A stretch of 64,000 bases of DNA. Source: Lichenostomus cassidix (lineage: Eukaryota; Chordata; Aves; Passeriformes; Meliphagidae). Positions within the stretch are counted from its first letter, which is position 1, and each line of letters starts with the position of its first letter. Below the pieces are notes generated by a model, which was not told the DNA's origin, ran no database searches, and saw only the letters and a list, made by a program, of their open reading frames with translations. Below, piece by piece: positions 1 through 12,628 of this stretch. The stretch spans positions 104,253,443-104,317,442 of the forward strand of contig CM039182.1 of the NCBI GenBank assembly GCA_008360975.2. Reading direction: 5' to 3'. The position numbers were made by a program, and so were the translations under genes.

Positions 1-2479
1 TCCTTATCACCTCTTAAGTTGAAGGATCAGTTGGGGCAGCCATGTGTCATCTCTCGGTTTCTGTCTGCCAGTAAATTAGCTGCATTCAGTTTCAATAACT
101 TGGCTTCTCTTAATATGTTAATTCATTTTTTGTTATTTAAATGAGAAAAAAAATAGGTTAGCATGCCAAAATTCAGACACTCTAAAGCATAGTAGACTAA
201 TACAATAATGACTTGATGTTGAACAAGTAAAAATTATTTTCACCTCTGGCTCCAAAGCTTTCCACAGCACAGTTACCTGAGCAATTTACTCAGGTTATTC
301 AAAAGTAAGTTGTGATTAGCAGTATGCTATTAATTGCTGAAACCCTCTGGTTTGCTGCTTTTGTCCATAAAGGATAAAAAACACCTAAGGAGCCTGGTCC
401 ATTTCCAGCCCTACAATTTAAACTCACTGAATTACTAGGCCAAGTCTATATTCAGAAATTGTTCCATCCTACTCTATGTACTTCGTCACTCTGTTTCCTC
501 ACATCTTTTTCCAATCATGTATTGGACAGCCTACATGCAGAAAATAACATCTGTAAGACTTAACTTGATTTTTAAAATATTTATTCTCCTGTCAATTAAA
601 AAAAAAACAAACCCACAAAAAAACCTAATTACAAAGCCATGTGCAAACTGATATGGAGAAATGGTAATGCAAATTTACCCATCTTTCACACTCAATAGCT
701 GTTTCTACTACTCTGCCTTTGTCCTTAGGATTTAATTAAATCTCTCACAGAAAACAGAATTTGCTAGTACTTGACCTTTGTTTTCAGAGCCCCGAAACAC
801 AAAAGGCATTTAGAATCAATGACAAGGCACAAAACACAACGCACTCCATTTAGTGCTCAGGGCAACACAATGCTCATCCTTTATATGGAGAGACTCTGGA
901 TTAAAAAAGGATTAAAATTAAGCCACAGTATTCTTTTCTAGGTTGTCTCCTGAAGAATCACGACCACTGCTTCAAGCTGATTAAATGTTATGTAGTCCAC
1001 CAGCATATGATGTCCAATGCTATCCCTAAAGTAATCTTTTTCTCACTACATAAACTATATCTCCACTCTTTATTTGCCTTCACTGGCTTCCTTCCTCTCT
1101 TTTAATTCCTCACTTTAAGCTCCTCACCCTCTGCTTGAAGACCAAACACAAACTCCCTGCTCCCATTTCTGCTCCCACTTCCCCTTCCTCCCATCCCAGG
1201 CACCGACAGCCAACTTTGCTTCAGCAGCTTTCTGCTTTTGTTTCCCAGCTGCTCTCTCCTGCATCTCTTCAGCTGCTCTTTACACCACTAATATCCCTTT
1301 CCTACATGGCTTTTTGCAGAGGCTCTTCACACTTTTTCTTCCTTTTCTCTCCCCGGCTTCTTGCTGGATTTTTTTTCTTCACTTTGGTGTTAATGGCAGA
1401 GAATTGTGAATTTATGATAAATAGTGAGTAAAATTTTAATTCTTGCAGAGCTCATTGAAACAAATCTGAAAATTAACACTCAGCTAAAACAAAAACTGGT
1501 AGCTAGCTAATTAAGGGAAAGCATGATGTTCAATGGCCTTGAACTATGTAGAAAAAGGTCACTGAATGAGAAGCTACAGAGAATAATTTTGCCTCTGGTC
1601 ATGGTAACAAGGGACAGTAAGCCACACATTAATTATATTCCTCGAATTAAAAGGTGCTTCAAGGGTGAATCTCAGGCCTCGCAGGGTGGCTCACAGTAGG
1701 AGAAAGGTGTGTTCTGCCTGTCACACCAGCCAGCCAGGCCTGTAATATTTCCTCCCCTTGCTCTCTTACTCATTTACCATCCCACAAGCTGCAAGGAAGC
1801 CCATTCACAGCTCCTTTCCCACTCAGTGGCAGGCTACACCTCTGCCTGCTATTCATGCCGCTTGGAAAGGTTTGTCTGCTTCCCTGAGCTAAAAAGTCTT
1901 GTGTCTGTTAAAACATTGTCGTTCAGCACAGCTTACAGTCCCAGGGTTCACAGCTTGACTTTTAGCTTAACTAGAACCTACACATGTTTTTGTTTGGTTT
2001 TTTGAGTTTGTTTGTTTGGATTTTTTTAATGTGGGAGTAGAAGAAGCAACAAATACAAGCTAATATATTTGAGGGAAATAATTGAAGTAACTTAATATTA
2101 ACAATAAGTAAAATTATGTTGTAACTCAAGTGTTTGCTACCTTCTGCCTCCTGCAGAAGGATCACCAGGTTTGCTTTGGCATTTTCAATCCCCCCATAAT
2201 ATTGGTCAGAATTTACATTGCTGAGGGGCCTCCTGCCCCCTGGGATGCCATCAGGAATACCTGGTTCTGGCCCATACAATACAAATCACATATTTTTAAG
2301 CCTTCTGTAGGAAAAGCAAAGGGTGTCCAAAACTTACGAATATGAAGAAGACTGGGGGAGATGCATTGGCACTGGTCCCATTTCCATCTTCCCTGCTGGC
2401 TAAACTGGTAAAGGCTATTTTTTTTAAGAACAAATTATTCTGTAGGTCATCTAAACAAATTTCCATAATCTACACTAAA
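1..2479. other. AT-rich non-coding stretch, no gene seen
   Basis: I see no gene. Open frames are short and look accidental. The only local structure is a pyrimidine-rich stretch at about 1080-1390 (purine-rich on the minus strand), which holds a chance open frame at 1135-1431 with serine, leucine and phenylalanine runs. Most of the interval is ordinary AT-rich avian intergenic or intronic DNA. Confidence 0.6.
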
Positions 2480-2530
2480 TCTGAGGACTCTTAAAGGTCC
2501 CCTTCAACCCAAACTATTCTATGATTTTAA
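2480..2530 (+). repeat. CR1 LINE 3'-end remnant
   Basis: The segment reads like the last bases of an avian CR1 LINE: a 'ctcttaaaggtccccttcaa' block, then a 'cccaaactattctatgattt' block with the terminal ATTCTATGATT octamer tail. Only about 50 bp survive, as expected of an old, heavily 5'-truncated copy. The plus orientation follows from the tail lying at the right. A microsatellite begins about 20 bp after it. Confidence 0.6.
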
Positions 2531-2545
2531 GATTCGCTGTGGTCT

Positions 2546-2717
2546 TACACACACACACACACAGACACACAGACACACACACACAGACACACAGACACAC
2601 AGACACAAATATATCTAAATATACATAGATATAGATAGATATAGATATAGATATAGATGATACAGATGATTATATAGATGATATAGATATAGATATAGTT
2701 ACAGATATAGATATATG
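2546..2717. repeat. Compound microsatellite (CA/CAGA)n-(TAGATA)n
   Basis: An (AC)n tract interrupted by AGAC units (2546-2607) passes directly into imperfect TAGATA/TAGATG repeats (about 2608-2717). Minus-strand open frames through it translate into Val/Cys/Ser and Ile/Tyr runs and are artefacts of the repeat. A tract of this kind is expected to vary in length. Confidence 0.92.
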
Positions 2718-5700
2718 GAGGATTCCAACTCTGCCTCTGCTGGGCCTCTCCAGCTACTCTGTTGGCAGGAGCTCCTTCGAGGATATGTGAATCACTAAGG
2801 TGTTCCCAATTTCTGCAGGCTGTTTTACCAGGTGCCAGGTAAGTTGCAAGGCTACAACCCCCAGCTGGAGGGACTCTCCCTTGCTCATGGCCCTCTGCCG
2901 GGCTCTGCACAAGCAGGGGCCTGATTCCGCAGACAGATGGAGGAGGGAAAGGCAGATGTTCTCCCGAAGGAAAAAAAAGAAGCATGAACAGAAGACACAT
3001 CCTGTACCAGGACTGCACATGCCTACAGAAAATGCTCCACATTACTCTGCTACAGAAGCTGCCTCTCCAGGACTTGCATTTCCTTTGAATATCCTATGAC
3101 CAGAAATAGCAAATAACAAATTGAGAATCAAAACCAATACCCACCCCTGAAACCCTCTGCATTTAAAAGAAACCAGTTGTTTTTCTGCAGCATTTCTACG
3201 CTAATGTATTAAGCTATTTTCAGACAGCTTGAACCAAGAATAGCAGTGAATGTCAAGTCCTTCTGTGCATGGCTGTACCCTTCATTTCTCTGTGAGATAC
3301 ATTTTCAGGCAAGTATCAGGCCTCAACGACTATATCAAACGTTCAGATCAGGAAATGTTACGTCCAATGGGTAGATAATTTCCCCCCCTGTTGAGTCCAG
3401 AAACACACAATATTCTACAACCCAGCTCCTCTGCCTCTTCCCATCACATATGCCAGTCACTGCTGTTTTCCTTATTCTGTCTTTGTCCGGAGTTTTGACC
3501 TCTGATTGACTTTGAAGTTTACATATGAGGAAAAACAGTCAGGCAGCTGCTAAAACAAGCGCAGAGAGATCAAACGGCTCTGAAAGAATTAAAAACAAAC
3601 AACTTTTATCTTTTTCTTTTGTGTTTACCAATACATTAACATATCCAGATAGATGGGGAGATACACAAATGCACATACATATATACTTAAACGGTAACAT
3701 TAAAAAAATTACATTAAAAGAATAGTGTTTAGATTAGTGCAACCGAACATTGAAGGATAAGGAAATTAGGAAAATTAGGAAATACCAGATTAAGATTGCT
3801 ATGCTAATTTCTTTCTGCCACTGGGTGTGATTATCCTGTGTTGTACAGAATGAGCCATGCATCCTGTGGGAAAGTCTAAAATATGACTGTGTCAAGGAAG
3901 GGTTTGTAAGAAAACATATGCACACAGGGAGGGACGAAAAAAGATTGCCCAGAGAGTCTTAAATCTGCCATTTTCTAATGTATCAGGAACTGACACTGTA
4001 GCTTAAGTGGCACTATTTAATAACTGGGGCATAGGGAATTGGATGTTCTAGCTTGTTTGCAAGGGAGAAAAAGCTAGAGGAGGGAAGTCCCCTGTGACAT
4101 GTACAGAGAAACACAGACTCTTGACACTTATTGAGTCATTGCAGACATTTAATTAATCAGGATTGGAGTGTAAGGCATAAGTAGGAGTAATTTGGAACCT
4201 GGAGCTGGAAGATCACTTAGTAGAAATCAAGTTTTGTTTCCCCTACAGTACTAAACCTCCTTAAGCTTCATCTCTATTAAATTGAGTCCAGAAATTTCAT
4301 TCTGCTTTTGCTGTACAATTCCTCCTAATGCTTCATCTCCTATTACTGTTTCAGTGTCAGCAAGGACTCGGGTCTTTAAAGCAGTAATGTTGCCCAATTA
4401 CTATACTGGCAGACTGCCTTGACCTTTCCTGGAGAAACCAACAAGAGAAAAGCAGTGGTAGTTCCAAACAGTTTCCATCTCAATGACTCTCACACAGAAG
4501 TTCACAGAACACAGGAAAAATGTTGTCTCTGAGATTAATGACTTTGAATTTCAAAGGTCTGCCGAAGGTAATAAAGATGTTAAACTTTCCAAAAGATGTC
4601 AAATTTCACAAATACCTAAAAAATATTTCTAAAGATATCATACAGGTATGAATAATAGTCTAAACCAGAATGTTTTAATTGACAATAAAGTTCTATTTGC
4701 TTTGTGAGAAGTTTCCTTCTTGTTTAATTAAATAAGGTTACTCTGGCCTGTATAATATGAACTCTGAAGTGTTCAGTAACTTATGGAACAGGCAAACCAA
4801 TCTGTGCATTCTCCTGCATCTTGATATTATTTGTACACTTAAGATAATTTCCATAGTCAGTTAATTCAAATCTGCTTTATTCAATGCTTCAAAAGCATTA
4901 AGTTATAGGATGAGAATTCTACCAAATCACAACTCTCTGTGTGTCAATTTGCCTTTCTGCCATAGATAAGTCATTGTCTCCTACATAGGATATAACAGAC
5001 TACAAAAGAGCCAGTTTGGATAAATGGAAATACATTTTCCTCTGGCTTGGTTTTGTTTTTTTTTTAATGCTGAATTTCCCAGATTGTTAAGATAATTTTT
5101 TGTAGAATGAAGTAGCAGTATAAACAGAAGTAAAATTATCTTTTCAATATTAGCTTCAGAGCTGAAGCAGCTTGTGTACAGTTATCTTTTCCATCTATCC
5201 CTTGGGCATAGAGGCAGTGAAAGAATTCCTAAAGAGGGGAAGGAAATTGCATTGGTCAAGATCAAATTGCAAGCATGCATAATTTGATGTACTGATGACT
5301 GTCCACCAGATATCACAGCAGGAGACTTGCCAAGATGTTAATTGTCTCAAGGACTGGAGTCTGATGCTTAACAAACATCTTAGTTTCGTTGTGGAATGAA
5401 AGTTATGACAGCTGCAAAGACTGCTTGTCCTAGTTCCATGCACAATAGTAAGTAGCATTGAGAGACATCCTGATTTTAAATGAAAATGTCTTCTGCTTAC
5501 AAGTAGTAGTTATTGGTAAGGTTACTGGAGAGAGAGCAAGTGTAACTTCATAGCTTCAGTATGTGGAGTCAGTACAAAACCCCAGGGTTGCCTTTGGGGC
5601 TTCAAATCAACTCAGACTCTAGGGGAGCATGTAATTTTGTGTAGCTCTTTCCACTTTTGAAGATGTCAGGTTGTATTTTAGAGACAGTCCCACCATGAAG

Positions 5701-8700
5701 TCCTTCTGTAAAACAACTCAAAGCTGTGTTTCATAGTCTTTGCATGGAAATCTGCAGGTTGCAAACCTGTCATATTACAAGTTGCAAGATCTCATTTGTC
5801 TCCTCTCATGTCTAGACATATGAGCCAAAAAATGGACAGGCTATTTTGTTTACTGTTTTTGAAGCAAAGAGGTCAGTCAGCAGCCCATTAGAAAGACTTA
5901 TGGTGAATAAAATATTTTTAAATACAGAAGACTCCCCTAATCTAACTTCTGTTAAGCAAGCTTACTATTCATCAACCCAGTGCTGAGCAGTGTAGATAAT
6001 GAGAAGAAATTCTTCTCCATATGGGATAGAAAATTTTCTCACTTTTATAGCTAGGATTTCATCCCAGATACTAAGCAAATTCTGACCGCACTAATTGTAG
6101 ATCTGCTGCTTGTGCAGGGAGCATTACCCTCATACCAGCAAAGTAATTGTTGTCCTGTTTGTGAATGATATGGCCTTTCTCTCTGATATTTCCCCTTACC
6201 ACCAGATGGAGAAGAATCCTTCGAAACAAATGTTACACTGTCTGATTTGTTGTTACTGTGGAAAGTGTACACATGGTCTTGGATTCTGGTTTTGGCTGGA
6301 GAAGATTAAACTGCAGAGGGAATAATTGGAATTAACAAAGAGCTATTACACATGTGCTGGATTACTGAAGCATGTAGGTGATCAGCATTTCCCATGGGCA
6401 CCAGTAAAAAAATATCAAGCACTTTTTCCCGTGATAATCCTAATTTACTCTCAATATACTGAAATAAAATTTGGTAGTTAATGTTTATCCACAGCATATA
6501 TTTATTATTGTTTTGGTTTCCTCTCTGTGAAAAACTACACAGAAAAATGATCTAGGGTGGAAAACATTAATTACTTTATTTGCTGATGAAACTGGTATCT
6601 GTGCTATAGTATTCCTAGACAGAGTACTGGACTGTAGTGGCCGAAAGCTGAATCTTCATTAGGAATACATCCAGATATCTAAAAATAGTGTGCACTTCAA
6701 ATAGTGTGCACTCTGTACATCCATATTGATGATGAGAAATAACAGCTATATTGTGGCCATTCCATCATTGCTACTGGTTCCTGAAATGCTTGTCTATCTG
6801 CAAGAGATGCTGTCCAGCAATCTCAGTTGATCAAACTGTTAAGCATTTTCTTTCAAAGCAAGAGAACTTGGCATCAGCCGGAAGCTCAAGTTGGAGTAGG
6901 CAGGATGAGTTGTGAGGTGGGTAGAGCAGCTGTTGATCCTGTTTTTGTTTCAACTGCTGCTTGCAAGGAGTTATTTATCCTGCTACACTTCACAGGCTGC
7001 TCCAACTTGCCATGGGGGTTTTCTTTCTTTCTGCAGTATTCAAGAGGCAGGTCTGTAAACTGTCTTCTCTGACTACTCTGAATCACATTAGCCTGCTCTT
7101 TTTTGTAAGCATATCCCATAGTGATAACCGAGCTCAAGGTGGCTTTATCAGGCAAGCAATGTTGCTGTGCCTGCTCTTCCCCATGTGCACGTACATTCCC
7201 GTGTTCAGCACCTCTTGGAGAGCTCATACCAGAGAGCAGCTTTAACCCCATCACCAGGGCAGCCCTTGGGGCTCCCCTGCTGCAAGTGCAGGGAGGAAAA
7301 CCCCACTCACCTGCTCTCTGGGGGATGCACAGACTGTGAGAAACCTACGCAGCAGGAAGGCCATCCTCTGAGATGAGGAAGGCCATGAGAAAAATCTTCT
7401 AGGACAGTTTTGTTTCTATCTGCCAGGGAAAATACTGACATTTATCCTGTGGCACTGGTGCCAAGTTACATTTAGGCTTGCTCATGCTCAGGAACTTTTT
7501 TGCTTAGAGAGAGGAGAAAAAGAAAGCAGGCAGGCCACAAAACTCTTTGCTGCCTTTCATTTTGTCCCTCTGGGCTGCTGCCTTTTTACTACTCCACAGC
7601 AATTCATGTGGGAGGGGAAAGAAGTGACTGTGGCAGAAAAGCACAACAGAAACTGGAAGCAGGAACCTGCATATTGGGGCATGGTGACCAGCAAATCTGC
7701 CAGGAGCTGGTGATAACACCCAGGGCACAGTAACCTACACTAACAGCTAGGAAAATTACTTTACATGCTTCCAGGTTTGCTGGCCTGTTTGTGCTCTCAC
7801 ACCTTCCTGGGAAAAATATGGAGATGCTGCTTGGTGTCAGCACTGCTGGGCACCTCGAAAGAGTTTCTCCATGCACTGAATACTTGCCTCTGGGAGGTTA
7901 AGAATTTTGATTTGCATAAATATTTCTCATCTTATTACAATAACTTACCCAATCATAAATTTCATTTCCATTACTTAATTTATTACTAGAATGTGTTATG
8001 TATTTCATGTAAATAGATTTGATTCTCTAACTCAAATTTGGCTTTACTTTCCCAGGAAGGAAGAACACTTGTTTGGGGAGAGTGTGTATCCACCCACTGC
8101 GGAATTGCCAAAGGCTTGAAATCCAGGTTCTCCTGCACTATACAAAGTGAGGAAAATGCCATTGGTGATTATTACCTTGGGCTGAACTGAGGATGAGCAA
8201 CAAAACCTGAGGAACATAGCCTGAAAAGCAGTGAATGTGTTTGCTCTCCCATCCTGGTATCCTCTTTGCTCTCCCTTAAATAAGATGTTGGCCTGGATCA
8301 GTTTCTGTTTTGCTGAAGGGAGATTGCCCTGGGACACTGGGGTAGCTGAGAACAACTGCTGAGCAAGGACATTCCTCACTTCAGTTTGAGCAAAATACTG
8401 TTTACCCCTTTCTCACTCATTTGCCTCTCCCATTTCCCTGTTTCTCACTGGAGGCAATGGCTGCCTGAGGCATGGGAGTAACAGCAGATCCCTCAGCTGC
8501 AACGGCTGTCAGACCAGGAAGGGCACACCAAGCCCCGCAGAGTGAACCCAGCATCCTTGGAAATCTGTTCTTTGCCACATGATCCTGTTACCCTGCCCCA
8601 AGCCCCTTAAACCCAGGGAGATGCCACTGCATGGTCTGACAGTCTTCATACACATACCCCATAGTGACTAGGGCACTCTGGCATTTGCTTCCAGGTGCCA

Positions 8701-10094
8701 CTGCACAGCATGCTTATGCACAGCTGGAGATGATCCTCTTCTTACCACCGCCCTGTCATTGCTTTGAGATACAAACAGAAGATCCCTATGGACATCTGAA
8801 GAGGGAGGTCTCTAATTGTGGTTTCTGGTCCCAGATGTGTTGGTGCCAGCACAAGGATCCCTCATTCATGGGAAAGCACAGAAGAAAGAGGCTCAGCAAC
8901 TAGAACTGTAGATGGCGGAGCTCAGAAAGTCTCAGGGGCTCAACTGCTGGCACTCAGACTTGGCTTTCTTTGGGTGTCTGGCCCCGTCCCACTTGCCCAC
9001 AGTTCTTTTCAGTCTTGCCTGTCTGCTTTGCAGGAGAGACCAGGAGGCTTGGGCCAACAAGTTCTGCTTACACTTGGTGACATGGATTGAGTGCTGGTTC
9101 ATCAGGACTGGTTCCTGCATATCTGTAAGGTTACTTACTCATCACAGACACCACCACCCATGGTGAAAGCACAGGTTCTCACAGTGGACCATGAGGGAAA
9201 ATACAGCTTGCCACTGCCCAGGCGAGATTTGTCAGTGGGACACTTGATGGCAATAAGAGCTGGAAAGCTCAGGGGGGCGAGCCCAGCTAAGCAGCTCTGG
9301 GCATGGCACATGTGTGAAAGTAACTCTGACCTGCATGCACAACCATTCTGGTTTCCCATACTTGTGTTTTTTGAGTCCTCCCACTTTTAAATCTAACATG
9401 TAAGATTTGCTGCACCTGTCTATGCCAACTATGTAGCATGCCCACAGTGGATCCAACCCACATATCAGCAAACGGGCTGTGCACTGGCAGCTGCTCTTGG
9501 AGCCTGCCTTTCCAACTGGGAGCCAGATGCTTTTGTCTGTGCACTTGTGCCTTAACATGGCATTGGAGCCAATGTGCTGAGGGTTGTTTCTACTGCGTGA
9601 AGAAATTTGCGGTGGAGCCACTTTCCCCTTGAGTTGGTTACAAGACTGTTTCCTCAGATGGAGCAGAAGCCAAACATCAGAAGGCAGCTCCTTTATTTGT
9701 CCTGACCAGCTCCTACCACACAGGGCTCAGCTAAAGAGGCTCTTAATTTCAATTTAGAAATGTCTCTTCAGAGACACATTCCCTGATTTCCTCCCAGACC
9801 ACAGGATCAAATAGTCTTTTGTTCCTTTGTTTCACAGATTCTCCCATCTTTTTTGCTTTTCTTTCATATACTTCCAACATGCACTGAATGTTTGCCATAG
9901 TTGGTTATTCTCTCACATGTGTCTTATATGTCTGCTCTGCTACAGGCAATGACTTGCTCCTATGTTTTGTGATTATTTGTATGGTCTAGCCACTCAGAGA
10001 TCCCCTGTGGAACTATCTTAAATAAGGAATGACAGTTAGTCAAATACAAAGCCATGTAAAGTAAAAAAAGGCAAGTTATTTGAAAACTGGGAGA
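2718..10094. other. Long stretch without a supported gene
   Basis: Many short open frames occur on both strands, but none shows a recognisable domain or coherent splice signals. The part from about 8400 to 9650 is richer in G+C and has overlapping 60-130 codon frames on both strands (for example 9232-9621 minus), which points to composition rather than coding. A 14-bp direct repeat lies at 6683-6696 and 6699-6712. An acceptor-donor pair 20 bp apart is noted at 2819-2838. Confidence 0.5.
6683..6712. repeat. Short tandem duplication, two 14-bp copies
   Basis: The 14-mer AAATAGTGTGCACT occurs at 6683-6696 and again at 6699-6712, with two bases between, so the unit repeats every 16 bp. Each copy contains the palindrome GTGCAC. 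It looks like a small local duplication. No function is implied. Confidence 0.8.
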
Positions 10095-10715
10095 ATGAGA
10101 GGCTGGAAAACAGTGCTCTAGATAGGGACCCAGGGGTCCTGTTCAGTGGCAAGTTGAATATGAGTCAGCAGTGCCCTGGCAGCCAGGAGGGCCAGTGGTG
10201 TCCTGGGGTGCATCAGGCACAGCATCACCAGCCGGGGAAGGGAGGGGATTGTCCTGCTCTGCTCTGCACTGGAGTTGGCCTCATCTTGAGTCCTGTGTGC
10301 AGTTTTGGGTGCCATGCGAGGTGTGGCTGAGGTCACTTGGTTTGTTCAGCCTGGAGGAGACTGAGGGGAGACCTCACTGCAGTCTTCAACATCCTCATGA
10401 GGGAAAGTAGAGGGGCAAGTATTGATTTCCTCTCCAGTGATCAGTGACAGAACCCAAAGGAGTGGCATGAAGCTGTGTCAAGGGAGTTTTAGGCTGGATA
10501 TTGGGAAAAGGTTCTTCACCCAGAGTGTGGTTGGGCACTGGAACAGGCTCCTCAAAGAAGTGGTCAAGGTACCAAGACTGCCAGAGTTTAAGAAGTGTTT
10601 GGACAAAACTCTAAGGCGCGTGGTGTGATTCTTGGGCTTGCCCTGTGCAGAGCCAGGACCTGGACTTGATGACCCTTGTGGGCCCCTTCCAACTCAGCAT
10701 ATTCTATGATTCTAA
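10095..10715 (+). mobile_element. CR1 LINE, 5'-truncated copy
   Basis: About 620 bp matches the 3' part of avian CR1 as I know the family. The recognisable blocks in order are the end of the reverse-transcriptase region (10095-10200), a stretch around 'gttcagcctggaggagactg', the 'ggctggatattgggaaaagg' block near 10492, and 'ggccccttccaactcagcat' followed by the ATTCTATGATTCT tail at 10701-10713. The open frames inside (10171-10410 and 10422-10628) are broken pieces of the element. CR1 inserts by target-primed reverse transcription and is normally 5'-truncated, as here. The copy is diverged and cannot be active. Confidence 0.93.
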
Positions 10716-12318
10716 ATGCTCGCTCACAACTGTCCCAGACTGCTCACCCAAAGTTAAAATAAACGTTTTGCTTTGATCCCCATGTTCTGTTTCACATATA
10801 GGGATGACAATCCTTCACTTCACTAGAATAGAAAGATGAAGAAATATATGTAAATTTCCCAGATATTATAACAGTGAGACACATAGAAAAGCCTAGGAAG
10901 AAGCACATGGTTCTTCCTAGAAGAACCATGGAACTTGGGTCAGGAGAACATTTGATGCAGAAAAGCTCAGTTCTGCCATGACTTTTTTCTTTCTTTTCCT
11001 GCCAAATATTTAGCCCATCTCCTGATATTGTGAGACATGGGGGAATGGTTATGGTAGAAGGAATCATGCCACCTCCACCACATTAGAGCATAAGAGATCC
11101 CCTATTCACCAGGGAGAATCTACTGTGGGAATCTCCAGTTGCTTTAAGTTCATGCTCTGCATGCATAAACAGAGCAAACTTGGCAGGCTGAACAGTCTGT
11201 CCCTTAAGAACATTGACAGACGAATATACACTCAATTACCTTGCTTTTTCATTCCAGTTGGGTTACTTGTGCTGTGTAACTAAATACATCAGCATCTGGA
11301 GTCACTCTGAACAACAGGAGAAAACATTTTCCAGTGTTGAAACTAGAATTTTGTGTAACATTTATAACTTGCAAAGTCAGGAGGCTGGCTGTGCTTTGTT
11401 TCCCACCATCCTGAAAAAAAACCAAACAAACCAAAACCAAGGTAGAAGGGTCACCATTGCCAAGGGCTGGGGTTTCTTATTTTGGTGTAGCTAAAAGGTC
11501 GATAGCCATTTTACCTATGAGCCTGAAAAACGGAAAGATGTAAAACCAGCTCCTGAATTTTCCTTACCATTCTCCCCACCACCACCATCTTCATTATCCA
11601 TCAACCTGCCTCATCACTGAAAGCTGAAAACACAAAAGTAAACGTTAGTTAACGAGGTTTGCACCCAAGGGTGGTAAACAAAACTGCTCTCCGTGCCTGT
11701 GAGCTCCTGAAGGGAAACTCTGCTGTGGGAAAGCAAATCTCAGCACAGTAAGAACAGGTCTGCCTGGGGTAGAGTGCATGTGCAGAGAATGGGAAGAATA
11801 TTTTAATTTTTCTGATTTCATAATTAGGGAATGATGAGGTACAAAATCTTTCCTAAATGTGTCACTCCAGTTAGAAAATACATATTTGCCTTATCTTTGT
11901 TTTCACTCTAGCTAGAAGCAGAAGTTGATGCTAATCTGATTCCTTACTCCTCTGTAGTTTGGGACATTTCAAGTCCATATTTTTTGTCCTGAGATTTTGG
12001 CTCAAAGTGAGACAACTGAGACTTTGTCTTGGACTAAGAGAATCAAGACTTTGTCTAAAATGCAATAATATGGCGCATGCTAAACAAAACAAGTCTTTGT
12101 GTACCATTGTTATCAAAACATTGTAGCAGCAGGAAATAGCTACACACGGACTTTCCTTTGCCAGTTAACTGCTACTATAGATCAGTTAAAGTTCAACTCA
12201 TTATACATTTAAATCCTATTACAGTAGCTGAATGCTTTCACAAAGAAAAAAACAGCCCGTAAGACAGTTCTTTGCAAAATAGTAGTGCATATATTAAATC
12301 AGTACATTCTCACCTTAC
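10716..12318. other. Non-coding stretch with an overlapping inverted repeat
   Basis: No gene was recognised. The notable structure is the double inverted repeat at 10893-10930, listed separately. The rest is AT-rich with A/C runs, such as the A-rich block near 11411-11440. Confidence 0.5.
10893..10930. repeat. Two overlapping perfect inverted repeats
   Basis: The first inverted repeat has 10-bp arms, CTAGGAAGAA at 10893-10902 and TTCTTCCTAG at 10911-10920, around an 8-base loop. The second has 11-bp arms, CATGGTTCTTC at 10906-10916 and GAAGAACCATG at 10920-10930, around 3 bases. They share the middle arm, so the two stems cannot form together. Such geometry is typical of a template-switch mutation during replication. 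A switchable RNA structure is possible but unsupported. Confidence 0.85.
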
Positions 12319-12628
12319 CGTGTCCTTCATTCTGTCCACACTTCTCTGATCGTGACTTTCACTCCTGCACCCAGGCGTGACGTCCTCCCGCCTGCCCACT
12401 GGAGCATCACCAGGGGCAGGCAGGAACCCCCACCGGCAGTCTGGCTCCCTCGGGAGCTGCACATCAGGGTCAGGTCCACCCCTTCAGCATCGGTCACCAG
12501 AGCCGGGCTCAGTCCCAGCCTTTCAGGAGGTGCTGTGAGTCGTTGGTCAGAAGAAACACCACACAGTTTAATGTCCGTGGCAGAATCTGCTCTCTTTTTC
12601 GGTGCTCTCCCCTCCACAGGGTTAGGAT
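12319..12628 (-). CDS. Candidate minus-strand exon, unknown gene
   Basis: On the minus strand a good acceptor (TTGTGTTTCAG, then exon from 12628) and a good donor (exon ending 12319, then GTAAGGTGAG) bracket 310 bp. One frame is open from the acceptor for about 100 codons and stops with TGA at 12327-12329, just before the donor. The other two frames have stops. The open frame begins PNPVEGRAPKKRAD and ends KVTIREVWTE. I recognise no domain, signal peptide or membrane segment. The segment is much richer in G+C and CpG than its surroundings, as coding exons often are. The stop 8 bp before a donor is odd for an internal coding exon. It could instead be a 3' exon with the donor by chance, a non-coding RNA exon, or a decayed exon. 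A plus-strand frame (12352-12729) also overlaps but lacks matching splice signals. Confidence 0.35.

Noticed and set aside
2545..3042. 165-codon minus-strand open frame
   Set aside because: Most of it is translated microsatellite (Ile/Tyr and Val/Cys/Ser runs).
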